Assembly (NCBI GenBank): GCA_963971405.1
Contig: OZ020490.1
Span: 16,579,464 to 16,643,463, forward strand
Length of the DNA stretch: 64,000 nt
Direction: 5' to 3'
From: Psococerastis gibbosa
Taxonomy: Eukaryota; Arthropoda; Insecta; Psocodea; Psocidae
Shown here piece by piece: positions 1-12,000 of this stretch. Position numbers and translations under genes: made by a program. Below the pieces are notes generated by a model. It was not told where the DNA came from and searched no databases. It was given only the letters and a program-made list of their open reading frames with translations. Positions within the stretch are counted from its first letter, which is position 1; every line of letters begins with the position of its first letter.

Positions 1-231
1 AGCAATTTCAGGTGAGTAAAAGTAAATTTATTGTGAAAGCTTTTATTTATTGTGTATTTCTCATCTGGCCATTTTCGAATTGACTCACTCATTCTTTGTG
101 TTCACAATATTTATAATCCATTTGTAAGACCGCAACTAATCGAATAAGCCTATAATTCTGTTCGCGCGAGGAAGATGGATATAAAAGGTACTTAGAAGCA
201 GCTAAAAATTAGTAATAAATATTAAGCTCAC

Positions 232-312
232 CTTGTCCGCACACATCGCCACCCTGATATCCTGACACGTAATCTCAACATGTCGAATATTTTTAACATA
301 ATTTCCCGCCAA
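232..312 (-). CDS. Sos: SOS coding exon 4
   Basis: This exon has 27 codons, with a TTTTAG acceptor and a GTGAGC donor. It reads [20 protein letters not shown] and then VAMCADK, which matches the family almost residue for residue. The next exon is outside the window. Confidence 0.93.
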
Positions 313-3300
313 CTAAAACAGAAAAAAAAATTGGTTTAGCTGTTGTCATAGGTCAGAAATAGACCAGCTGATGAAGAACTTGACTATGAAACGGAGGGTC
401 AAGGTTCGAGACTCAACATAAACCACCACCAATGGGTAAGGGAAAAAGGGGGTGCCGGACATGTTGCTGACCACAACATCCCAAATAGTGCAGTGATCCA
501 GAGAGAGGATCCTCCTCCACCAGTCCTCAGGTATAGACCCTCACTAGGTTGTTCTGCCACGAAATACTAAATGTAATAATATAAGTTATTTTTTTCTTAA
601 TAAAACATAAATCGCATACAAGCAATTTAATGAATGTATCCGAATAACCGCTTCAGTCGCCTCTATAGGTAATACCTGTGTTGAGTTAAAGTAGCTCTCC
701 GATCGCATGGTGTGTACTACCCAACCACGTTACGTCGCACTATGGGAAATTTGAGGGGTGCTAGGTGGCCAAAATTATTTAATCGCCCAATTAATATAAA
801 ATTTGGCACCTTGTTGTATTATAACTTGTATTTTAAGAATACATATTTTTTATTTTTTATTTTTCAAAATGGCGGCCAAAAAGGGCAAAATTCTGTGGTG
901 GTCATACTTATTTACCGAATGAAATTTTGCACACACACCTCTCATTTCATCATAGCTATAAGCTTATTAAGTGGAAAAAAAATGCAAAACGGCGACAAAA
1001 AATGGCGAAATTTAGTTGTGGCCATACTTATTTACCCAGTTCCATAAAATTATACACACACATTTCATTTAAACATAGCTTAAGGCTTATTACGAGGAAA
1101 ACAGAAAATTCAAAGTGGCGACCAAAATGGCGACCAAACATGTCAAACTTCTGCAGCTGCCATACTTATTTACCAAGTTCCATGGCATTTTACACACACA
1201 TCATCATAGCTGCAGGCTTATTAAGCGGAAAAATAAAAATTCAGAATGGCGGCAGATAAAGTGTAGGGAGATTCCATATAAGCGCAGACCGCGGATGTAG
1301 ACCAAGGCTATATAATGTACTGTTCGCCCAGAAAAGTTTGCAAATGTCCATGAAAATATCCCTTAATGCTTTACCAAGTCGGGGACAAGCCCCGCCTCTC
1401 CATGTAAATTCCCTATGCTGCATTTTCAAATCAGACAGAACTACTTTGCATGTGTTTGTATACACAAAACTTACGGGGGTTCCATTCCAAATTTAATGCA
1501 TTAAGGTCACAAGTGGACATTGCTTATTTTTTTTTAGCTAAAATTGTCGATCTGTTGCACTTTTTACGAATTCACGACTCCAATGTCAAAATTAAAATTA
1601 AAATTTTCTGAATGTTAGTTAATTGTCTTCAACTACTGCTGCAACGTTAGTGGAACGGTTTTAGGATCATCATAGAACAAAATGAAAGCAATATTTATTG
1701 TTATAAATATTATTAGTCATGCGTTTCTTGAATTTGAGAAATTTATAAAATTCTCATCTTACCATACTGTGTTATAAAATGGATCAACTTGAAAGTAGAC
1801 AGTTAATATCGAAGTTAAGGGCATTCAGACCACAGAAAAGAGTGTTAAGTCTTACCAAAGGAAGCAGGCCTAGTAAGAGGAAGCAACTGAAGCAACATTT
1901 CCGCATGAACCGTTTGGTAAGGCAAGCAAATTCACTAGGAGGCATGAATGATGATCTTAAACCTTTGCGAACTATTTAAGGAAGTTGAAAGTTATATTTA
2001 AGATATATATAGGCCTATATATATATACAGAGTCTAGGAGTCCGTCGAGGTATAAAATCAACAAAAATATAAAGGAAAGAAGACGTCAAAAATACTACAA
2101 TAATCTCGACGAATGTGATGAAAGTATGATAAGGAACCCCATAATTATGTATATTCATCCTAGGATGATTGCTGACTGTTAAGCTTGGACACCCTGCGAC
2201 AAGAAATATTGAGCTTGATGGCCGTTACCAAATGCCCAAGGAGAGCCTCCGCGTATTTATCACTAGGCGTGTTCATTTCAGGTAAAATAAAAAACACAAC
2301 TAGTCGGTTGAGGAGACTATTATAAATACACACATCAGAAGTGCAGCAGAAACAAAGAAGTCACAATTTAAATGCTGTGCAGATCTAAGATGTTTGACAA
2401 AATACAACGTCTTGGTCGAGTCGCCACGCACGCTTTCTTGGCGTTATAGGTATTTACAAGGAATCCGAAACCAACGCCAGGTCTGAATGTATACCTTGAC
2501 GAGACCCTTATTGGTGTGATACACAGAAACTCTATTCTGTGGCCTGAACGCTCTTAAGTTAATTTTCTACTTTCAAGTTGATCCATTTTATAACACAGTA
2601 TGGTAAGATGAAAATTTTATAAATTTTTCAAATTCAAGAAACGCATCACTAATAATATTTATAACAATAAATATTGCTTTCATTTTGTTCTATGATGATC
2701 CTAAAACCGTTCCACTGACGTTGCAGCAGTAGTTGAAGACAATTAACTAACATTCAGAAAATTTTAATTTTAATTTTGACATTGGAGTCGTGAACAGATC
2801 GACAATTTCAGCTAAAAAAAATAAGCACTTGTGACCTTAATGCATTAAATTTGGAATGGAACCCCCGTAAGTTTTGCGTATACAAACACATGCAAAGTAG
2901 TTCCATCTGATTTGAAAATGCAGCATAGGGAATTTACATGGAGAGGCGGGGCTTGTCCCCGACTTGATAAAGCATTAAGGGATATTTTCATGGACATTTG
3001 CAAACTTTTCTGGGCGAACAGTATATACAATACAGTATATACATAGCATTTTGAACCGTGGGTGGATTTAGGCTCAGGGCGTCATGGAATGATAAGCTGT
3101 GAAGAAGTTTCCCGGAAGTCAAACACCGTCTCAATAGATAGAAAATGCACATTTTAGTTCATTTTGGACGTGTAGATAATAATTAATTACTGCCAAGGGC
3201 GGTAATTGGCGGTAATTTTCGAATGTTCCAGTTAAAATCGACAATTTGGTGATTTGATAAACATGTAGATATTCACAGCCAAATACAGCCAAAAAAGTTC

Positions 3301-6300
3301 TGCTCTGTTAAAATAGATACATTTTTCATGATTTTTCGGAAACTACTACATTCGTACCAACCCTGTTTCTTTAACTTAAATCCAAAATATACATATGTTG
3401 CATAAAAATGTTCCACATACCTTCGTCCTCACAAGAAATTAATTATCAATCAATGGAAAACCAACATTAAAAGATATAAATTTTTTTTTTAGTGACCTTG
3501 TTTTGGCTATATTGAAAAAGAGAAAAAACACAAAATGGGTGACCTTTGCGGTGGAATATCTCATGAACCCTAGAAAGTATTGTCGCTATTTTTGAAATTT
3601 CGGTGTCTCTGGAGTCTCCTTTCAACATAATGACAACATTTAGACCCAAATTAGAACATTCATGTTTTTTGTTTTTGGCCACCTAGCACCCCTCAAATTT
3701 CCCATAGTGCGTCCCCCCCCCCTCTAAAGTAAATTATGGCAATCATTATCATAAAGAGTGGTATTATACTGCTAATGTAATGATTCTTATCCTAAATATG
3801 ACGAACATGCCTTCCCTACATCACAAGAAATAAACCTAACGAATGTCTTGGTAAAGTCGGGTATCACAGACTCGTACAAGTACAAGCAACCATGCCAATG
3901 AAGGCTACAAACTTCATAAATAGGGAAAAAGCACATTGCTTTATTATTATCAATTCGTGTTCTAGTAGTAGTGGGAATATTCGGCCTCCACACAGAATAT
4001 CAATTATTTACCAACTACTCACCTTTAAAATATCAGCGGAGATATATTCTAACACAGCAACTATAAACAAAGCCACCTGAGGGTCTAATTTGTATTGCAA
4101 TACTTCCTGGGAACAAAAAATAACAAAACATTAAATGAATAATTAATACCAAGGAGCAGTAATTGTTATCAGCCACAATATCACCGCAATAACTAGAGAA
4201 TAAATTGGAGGACTAATATAATTCGGCTCATGCTCAGCTTTTAAGAAACTCGTCAGAAAACTACAAGGAAAGTTTAGAGGAAAAGTTGGAGTGAATTGGA
4301 AACCGCAGTGCAATGTTATCACTAAAGACTATTCGCAATACTGCCTCTCAGTCAATCAACGATTCGGCAGTTGTGACCGAGATTAAGCATGAGGTTCTTG
4401 CCAAAAGCCAGACATAGTGAAAATTTAGCCAGTAAGATCTGCGCTTGCAAATCTGTTGTCAGCCCTGCCTGTTGAATTGTTCAGTTGTTTTTAATTTTCG
4501 AATATTCCCTTTCTTTATGTTCCTACCCTACAACTTAAGTCACATTTCCTTTGACATCCCCCCCCCCCCCAACGTTTCACCGCTATTATGGTTAGGCGCC
4601 ATCTATTCAATTTTATATCGTTGACTTTAGCATTTGCATACTATAGATATTACCTTTTGAAGTAAGTGATGTATTTTATCCACGGGTAAAACCAAAGGCT
4701 CCTTCTTCTTCTTATTCTTATCCAGAGCTTCTCTGGCATCTGAAAGGGCCCATCTATCGATCGGTGTCGGGAACGTTCGCCGCACACGTTCTTCGACATC
4801 ATGAGTGGTGTGTGGCGGCGGTTTAGCACAGAGCATGCCCAATAGCCGCAGTATGAGTGACTCCACATAGTCCAATGCATCTTCACGGGCTGTCAGAGAA
4901 GTGTGAACTTGTTCCAAAACCTAAAATGCAATAAAAAATACTTTAAAAAACAAAACTATAATTAAATGTAAATAACATGAACAGGCAGTCGGGCGTTGAT
5001 ATTCATCATGAAAAATATGGGAAGTGGCAAAAAAAACTGGCGCACATAATTTGCCTCAAATTAACATTTTCTATTAAAAAATGTATTTATTCCAATTTTC
5101 CAACAATACAGGTTTACATAAAATGATAAATTGTACCACTAATGCCTAAAGTCTACGGGAAAACAGAGAACTTTCGTGCGGTCGTCAAGAAATCGGCCCG
5201 AAATCTTCTGTTAGCCCTATGGCTATAATGGAAGACATCGGCAAATCGCGACTCTGTGAATCGTCCGTGTGTTATTAATCTCTGGCAGTTTTATTTCAAA
5301 AATCCAAGATATGGCTCATGGGGAACTACAGAGAACAAGGTAGCGGTAATAGTTGTCACAGCAAAAGTGCGATCTTCAAGCCCTTGCAGCCGCTAATTGA
5401 TGTGCTTGTTTAGCGCACTGTGGCCAGATACAATGAGACATGTAGAATTGAGGACAAACCAAAATCCGGTCGACCTCGCTCATCTAGAAGCGTATGTGTA
5501 CCGGGCCTTGAAGATTAGAAGGCAGGCCTAGAGTAGAAAAACACTATGGCCCGATAGCTTGCCACTAGGCTGTAAGACTTGTGAGAAGTGATAATGGTGG
5601 ACGCCGTCTATCCCACCTTGGTGGGTCATGGACAAAGATTCTTCTGGCTCTACAGCCCTTGGTGGGCTTTGGCCTGCTCGACAACACTCCTCCATTCTTC
5701 TCGGTTTTGCACAACGCTCCACCATCTGGAGACTCCCAACTCGCGAAGGTCATTCTCTAACTCGTCCTTCCAGCGGTTTCTTGGCCGTCCTGGCAGTCGT
5801 CTTCCCGTCATGCTTGCTTTGTGCATTTTTCGTGGCATGCGTTCTTCAGACATCCTTACAACGTGTCCCAGCCACCTTAATCGTTGTGCTTTAATGAACC
5901 TTACTATGTCTTCTCCGTTGAGAGCGGCGTCGATTTCAGTCATGGACAAAGATTGACTGATTGTATTTGGGATGTTTTAGTTATTTATACGCGTAGTCCC
6001 TACCCTAACGGTGAGTTGCCCAGAGCTCAAATTTAAAGTTCGTACCCGGAAAATCTAGCGAAACAAGTCAAAAAATGGATTTCCCCTTGACCGCTATCAG
6101 TTATAATCTCAATTACAATAATTCTGTACAATTGTGGATGACGCAGTACACCGGATTAATTGAGACATCTATAATGTATTGGGTTCGTGTCAATATTGAA
6201 TGTGTTGTAAACAAACTTGCATCATTACCGATAACTCACCAACTCAATGACTGCAACCTACCTCATTTCTCAAGAATTGGTATGGCGGTACCAAAAGCCA

Positions 6301-6689
6301 TAACCCTCCGCACTAATCAGTGCAAGATCAACAATCCGAGGGTGGTCCACCTTTAACTAGTAAGGGTTAATTCAATAATTTACATTATCGACTAATATAC
6401 CTATTTCAGGGCACTTATCAACGTCATACTGACACACTACACCCAAAATAGGCTTTTAACGAAAAACATAGTACGCCTCACTCCCAATTGCTGCATTTGA
6501 ATTGATGGCACAACAGACAACTCTAATGTTAGTGACACTTGCAATCAAAACATTGACAAGGACAAAGACAAGTAGACAGCATACCTTACGCAACGGGTTG
6601 ATAAACAATCCTTTCCATTTAGCTGCATTTTCTTCCTTTTCAAAATCGTAACATAGTAATTCTGTAGTACAACTACTCGCAGGAAACAT
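232..6689 (-). CDS. Sos: Son of sevenless (SOS), Ras GEF, 5' part of gene (coding exons 1-4)
   Basis: SOS activates Ras at the membrane downstream of receptor tyrosine kinases by exchanging GDP for GTP. Four coding exons (6585-6689, 4654-4920, 4023-4106, 232-312) give 179 in-frame codons, all joined in phase 0 at GT-AG sites. They match the start of metazoan SOS proteins from memory: a short leader with [10 protein letters not shown], then the histone-fold region with [27 protein letters not shown] and NYVKNIRH, ending at VAMCADK. The start ATG at 6687-6689 fits the family N-terminus. The DH, PH, REM and CDC25 catalytic parts would lie left of position 1, so the gene is cut by the window and not truncated in the genome as far as can be seen. 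Introns 1 and 3 carry a LINE fragment and a DNA transposon. Assignment is very secure. Confidence 0.93.
345..560 (+). repeat. Possible SINE-like sequence
   Basis: GGTTCGAGACTC looks like a B box with a poor A box before it. Only one copy was seen, so this is weak. Confidence 0.25.
590..715 (-). repeat. Copy of the SINE tail block
   Basis: Shares AATCGCATACAAGCAATTTA and CTCCGATCGCATGGTGTG with 62455-62600. It sits left of the Transib-like element in SOS intron 3. Confidence 0.45.
868..1255 (+). repeat. Three imperfect ~120-bp tandem repeats
   Basis: Three units each carry AAATGGCG, CATACTTATTTACC, CACACACA, CATAGCT and GGCTTATTA in the same order. They lie just inside the left end of the Transib-like element. 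Confidence 0.75.
1318..3024. repeat. Fold-back unit with ~470-bp inverted arms
   Basis: The left arm 1318-1799 and right arm 2566-3024 are near-identical inverted copies around a ~765-bp spacer. A short frame (1779-1979) starts in the left arm but resembles nothing I know. It is either a nested element or the core of the surrounding Transib-like element. Confidence 0.75.
4023..4106 (-). CDS. Sos: SOS coding exon 3
   Basis: This exon has 28 codons, with a TTCCCAG acceptor and a GTGAGT donor. It reads [20 protein letters not shown] and then YISADILK, the start of the second histone fold. It was found from family similarity, since it has no ATG of its own. Confidence 0.93.
4654..4920 (-). CDS. 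Sos: SOS coding exon 2
   Basis: This exon has 89 codons, between a TTTTAG acceptor and a GTAATA donor. It encodes the first histone-fold unit, with [19 protein letters not shown] and the DVEERV and PIDRWA motifs typical of SOS. Confidence 0.94.
5650..5949 (-). mobile_element. LINE fragment, C-terminal end of reverse transcriptase ORF
   Basis: The frame encodes [29 protein letters not shown] and [14 protein letters not shown], the usual C-terminal tail of endonuclease-reverse-transcriptase LINE proteins. Only the 3' end is present, inside SOS intron 1. Confidence 0.8.
6585..6689 (-). CDS. Sos: SOS coding exon 1
   Basis: This exon has 35 codons from the ATG to a GTATGC donor. It holds the N-terminal leader with the family motif [15 protein letters not shown]. 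The intron that follows (4921-6584) holds a LINE relic. Confidence 0.92.
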
Positions 6690-7935
6690 GGTTTGCTAAA
6701 AAATCTATATATTGAAATCCGCCATTAGTCATATACAAATAACAACATTGCGTGTAGTCTTCATTATACACCCTTATTCTCCAAGAAAACCAATTAAACA
6801 AATAACGTAACACTTATAAGAACCAGTGATAGCACTACTTGTAACAAATTGACCGTAATATTAGTAAAAATTTGTAATTTTGCAACGCAGACGTACTGCG
6901 ACTGGGTATTTTCCCATTTTATCTTCGACGCCTGTCGTTTACTCGTTTAACTTTAACTTTGTTTTTCTTCGTGGCTATTTGTCTCTTCAGGGCCTTTTCT
7001 GTATATTGGCGCAATTTTTAAATATACTTTTATGGTTTGTTTCATGTCCATCTTAATAAAGTTTAACCATTCAATGTTTTTCTACAATAATAATGTACTG
7101 ATTATTTTAATTAGTATTACTGCTAATAATCTAACGACTAACTGCTTTTTTTCTTCTTCTTCTTCTTCTTTTTCTTGAAGTTTCGTATGCCTATTCCAAC
7201 TTTACTGTCTTTTTTAAGTTTCACTCCCAGTATAGCCTATACTAGTGGAATTGTACAATAGTAAAGTAATAATTGTTTAGTACGAATTAGCTAAAATTGA
7301 TATAAAAAATATGGCAGCTGTGTCGGCAGCAACACCTACTCTAATTACCAGTCATCGGTTAGGTGTACATTGAGCCTTATTTCAGTATTACAGTTTATGC
7401 AACAATATATTGACCGGAATGACAAAAGAACAATTTTTTAAAAGTGCGATACAGTTCCAGATGTGCACAACTAAGTCACTTAGACATGTCTGAAAACTTG
7501 GTTCTCAAATTCATACATTACTCAGCAAATAAAATTCAATATTGATCTAGATGAGATATAAACTTCTACCTACATGATATTATCAATGACAAGGCACTGT
7601 TTATAAAGTTATAATAATACAAGAATATATGGTATACTGTAGGTCTATACCACCTATATAGATTGGATTATGAAGTAGGTATATTTTAGATATCAAAACT
7701 GCAAAAATAACGTTATGCATCCATCCTATGATTTCGCTTCTAACGAGAAAGGCTGGGCTAGCTTGATCAGCAATCCGATCCAAAGGACATTGCCAAGAGC
7801 AGTACCTAGGTGTCGTTGCAATCAGGACCACGACTGGGACTGGTCACTACTACCTCCCCCTCAACTGCACCGCATTGGGGTCTTCAAATCAGAAGCGTGT
7901 CCTCTATGCGACGATCCAAAGATGGACGCTGGTTA
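6690..7935. other. SOS 5' flank, no gene seen
   Basis: AT-rich. It must hold the SOS leader and promoter, but I see no clear core element. A (CTT)n run lies near 7150. A frame at 7715-7936 looks like transposon debris. Confidence 0.5.
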
Positions 7936-8324
7936 GGTGCCCATTCCATTGACCGGCTAGGGCTATTTCCAACAACGGATACGTGGTAGCAGACATTCAA
8001 GACTTAGGTTGCGTTTCCACCGACCTCGCATTGCAGAATTGACGGAAATGTTTATTTTCCTCTATGCCATACCGTAGTTAAAATTGATCAATGATCATAC
8101 AGTAAAATCACAAACAAACGAACTAAAATTAAAAAATGGCGTCATGGGATATGTTAAGTACAAACATTTCAATAGATTTCTATAAAAAGAAAAATTCTAA
8201 TTTCCGTCAATGTCATTTGCATTCTGCAATGCGAGGTCGGTGGAAACGCCACCTAAGTCTTGAATGTCTGCTACCACGTCATCGTTGTTGGAAATAGCCC
8301 TAGCCGGTCAATGGAATGGGCGCC
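7936..8324. mobile_element. Fold-back MITE, family M1 copy 1
   Basis: Nested inverted repeats (termini GGTGCCCATTCC / GGAATGGGCGCC) are flanked by perfect TTA duplications (7933-7935, 8325-8327). The core starts an open frame [10 protein letters not shown]. Confidence 0.85.
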
Positions 8325-8897
8325 TTACCTACGTACCTAACTACTCAGCCCTGACACTCGACCCACAAAGATAACAACGGCTTCGTGGAGGAGATATTTC
8401 GCCTATACTGGTCTGCCCGTCACCAAATGGCTAAGATATGCCAAGGGTGGGCGTTGTTTAGTAAGTAAGTTGGTAGTAACATTCAACCACTTTGTAATCT
8501 CTTTAATGATTAGTTCTCCTTCCGTTAAATCAGATAACATAACTTGAGGTGTACCTGTAGGTATACTGGTATAGATATATAGTGGATGACAGTCATGATT
8601 CGTCAAGGAGGCAGCTCATAGGGGATCATGACGAAGAGAATTGGGACTCACCCCCCCCCCCCAAGTTGATCGAGGCTAGCCTACATTATACATAATGGAA
8701 AAACCTAAAGAGAGTGGAGGGGGGTCCGGCACCCCTCTTAGAAATGCTTGAAATTCATGTGTAAAACACTATAGGCGATTATTTGTTTGATATATTTTAA
8801 GCCACAAATTTTTTTAATGTTACAAATGTGAAATTTAAGCATGAACCAAAGCTACGATATCTTGGCTATGGGCGATTGAACCCAACACTAAGGTGGG

Positions 8898-9042
8898 CTA
8901 CACAAAAAAGCTCACTGCTTGGAGAAAGTAATTGACGAGTGGGTAAAATATCATTTGACATGATGCAGGTGTCCAAATCCAAAAAAGTCGAAGTAACACG
9001 CTGTACAGTGTCAGATCAAATATTCTTTTTACTGTGCGAATT
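8898..9042 (-). CDS. FAR-1 coding exon 8 (C-terminal hydrophobic tail)
   Basis: The acceptor TTTTTCAG is followed by [20 protein letters not shown] and WIWTPASC, then a short tail ending SFFV and TAG. It was found by similarity to the last exons of FAR-2 and FAR-3, and the phase fits. The hydrophobic segment suggests membrane association. Confidence 0.85.
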
Positions 9043-12000
9043 CTGAAAAACAATATTTAATTTAATTTGATTTAATAAAATAAAGGGAGGTTTCATTAAA
9101 GCAATAGCGCGAGGAACGAGCCATTATCACCCGATTATTTTTAATCCTAACCTGGGATTCAAAATGTAAGCAAGATTATGTTATGTTATAAAAAGTGCTA
9201 TTCAAAATTGTTTTGTTTACATTTTTAACTCCCAGAATAAGCTAATACCAAACGGTATAGTAAGCCCACTGGGGTCCATATGGAAGAAATTGACTTCAAA
9301 GTTCCATGAAGTTGAGCTATATAGGCTACATAAAAGACATTATAATAGCACTAGAGCATAAGGCGCCCATTCCACCGACCGGCTAGGGCTATTTACAAAA
9401 ACGGTGACGTGGTAGCAGACATTCAAGACTTAGGCGGGGTTTCCATCGACCTCACATTGCAGAATGCAAATGACATTGACGGAAATTAGAATTTTTCTTC
9501 TTATATAAATCTATTAAAATGTTTGTACTTAACATATCCCATGACGCCATTTTTTAATTTTAGTTTGTTTGTTTGTGATTTTACTGTATGATCATTGATC
9601 AATTTTAACTATGGCATAGAGGAAAATAAACATTTCCGTCAATTCTGCAATGCGAGGTCGGTGGAAACTCCGCCTAAGTCTTGAATGTCTGCTACCATGT
9701 CACCGTTTTTGGAAATAGCCCTAGCCGGTCGGTGGAATGGGCTCCTAAGGGGGCCTATCTACAATGTATATAGAAATGTTACAAATATTGAAGAATTCAC
9801 GAATTATTATTATTATTAGGTATCATGGTATCATACTATAGTTTACATGTAGGCTATTTTTTTTTTTTTTTTTTTTTTTTTAGTCATTGCACTGTTGCCC
9901 AATTTCACGGGGAAAATTCACCTATATTGAAAATAAATACAATTTTCTTTCTTTGTTTCTTTGTTTCTTTCCTTCTATAGGTACCTATTGGTACCGCACG
10001 ACCTTGGCAAACTGGTAAGCACCGCCACACCGCTGGCAATCCACACCAGCTGCAAACGACAGCTGACAACCTGCGACATGCTTACACCAGTTACATATAG
10101 TAAATAGGCATGAACAACATCCAAGTTTGTTAACGAGTCTAGCTTGCCTGTAAAAATTGATTTCTTTTGAATCAGCGGGCTCCTTAAGAGTGTACAGCCC
10201 GTAGGAAATTGACAACCCGAAATTTATTACTTTTTATTTTTTATTTAATTAACTAAGCATGTTATTAAAAGTTTGGCTCATCAAAGTTGTAGAAGACTAC
10301 TTCATGCATCATGGATAATAAGGTATTTTTAGTTTTCGAAATTGTAGTTTTTTTATAAAATCGCTTTTACGTGAAAAGTTATTGTTTATAAAATATCTGC
10401 ATGTTTATGAAAAAACTACAATTTCGAAAATTAAAAATATCTTATAATATGATGCATATGAAGTAGTCTTCTACAACTTTGATGAGTCAAATCTTCAATA
10501 ACACGCTTAGTTAATTAAATAAAAAATAAAAAGTAATAAAGTTCGGGTTGCCAATTTCTTACGGGCTGTACACTTAAAAATTTACATTTTTACGCCCTTG
10601 TTAAACTTGTCTAGGTAATTGTCTGATCTTTGAGCAGTGGTGGCCCTGCTCCCCTATTGTACTATATAACAATACAAAATAATGTTTTTGCATAAAAATA
10701 TTTAAATATTAAAAATAAATATAAAAAAATAATGGTGTTTATTACAAGAGATTACAAGAGCCGAAACGAAAATAAATGATAGCCCTAGCTCACCTATAAA
10801 AATTAGTTTCTTTTGAATCAGCGGGCTCCTTAAGAATGTAGTCTACATTTTTACGCCCTTGTAAACATTGTCTAGGTAAACGTCCGATCTTTGAGCTGTG
10901 GCCCTGCTCCCCTATTGTACTATATAATAATAATAATACAAAGTAATGTTTTTGCATGAAAAAAATTTAAATATTAAAAAATGAAAATAAATGTTGGTGT
11001 TTATTACAAGAGATTACAAGAGTCGAAACGAAAATAAATTATAGCCCTAGCTTACCTATAAAAATTGGTTTCTTTTGAATCAGCAGGCTCATTAAAAATG
11101 TACGTTTTTATCCCCACGTAAAAATTATCGAGGTAATCGTCCCAATTCAACTCTGTGATGTCAAAATTGAATATTTTCCGGTCTTTCGGACTCAGCATTC
11201 TATACAGCTCTTTCGTCTTTGTATCAGAGAACTCCCATTCGTTTTCGGTGAAGAATTGTAGAGGCTCCATAGCCCTAGAAACTTTCTTGATGACATTTAT
11301 CATTCTGAAAAAAAAAGCTATAGATACCGTAACTTAATTTAAATTATTTATAGGACCTATTATGGAAGTTATAATAAAGACTGGAAAACGTCTTCCTGGT
11401 AATGATGCCACCTGTGATGAGGGCTTTCTTGATTTCGGCTACTATCGGAGGTTCTCGGTATATCCCGTAGAGCTCGTCATTTCTACGGATACGCCACTCT
11501 CTCTGTCCCTCCCTCTCTCCCTGATTTCTCATTGATACAATAATTAATAGCCTAGCAAGCTTTAGGTTACCGGTACCTAATACCTATATACCTAGGTATA
11601 GAGACAAGAAAATTGAACGCAACATGCTAACTACAGGCTATAGTAAACTTACTGCGGTTTTTTTCCAAAAAGATAACAAACTCCGTCCAATATGTATGCA
11701 GGTACTAACTGGTAGAAAAATACACGAAACTGATGGTAGTACACACATTTAGTTAGTGTGCCTGCAGGGTACAAGTATACTTGTTTGTAAGGTTTCGTGT
11801 ACATATTCCGAAAGAGCATATCTTGAAACTGTTTCAAAAACAACGTATTTTCCGATGATGTGCTTGTACAGTTGTAGACAAGTACCTCACCTGCCCTAAA
11901 ATAAAATTCGGTTTCAGTGTTTCTGGGTAGTTATAGACTTCCTTTTAAGGTTTCGTGAACATATTCCGACAAACAAACTGCTTCCAACATAACGTAGCCT

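Larger units (their letters stand above)
738..3709. mobile_element. Transib-like DNA transposon derivative in SOS intron 3
   Basis: Perfect 33-bp terminal inverted repeats (738-770 and 3677-3709) start CACTATGGGAAATTTG. The flanks are CGTCG on the left (733-737) and CGTCC on the right (3710-3714), a 5-bp GC-rich duplication with one mismatch. Transib elements have CACWRTG-like ends and 5-bp GC-rich duplications, so this class is likely. No transposase was recognised inside, so it is probably non-autonomous. It contains an inner fold-back unit and short tandem repeats. Confidence 0.7.

Noticed and set aside
1779-1979. Basic 66-codon frame as transposase remnant
   Set aside because: No family motif; half of it lies in the fold-back arm, so the evidence is too weak.
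9985-10215. Cysteine-containing 76-codon frame as a novel small protein
   Set aside because: Its start matches an exon 7 end and the rest is former intron read through a lost donor.
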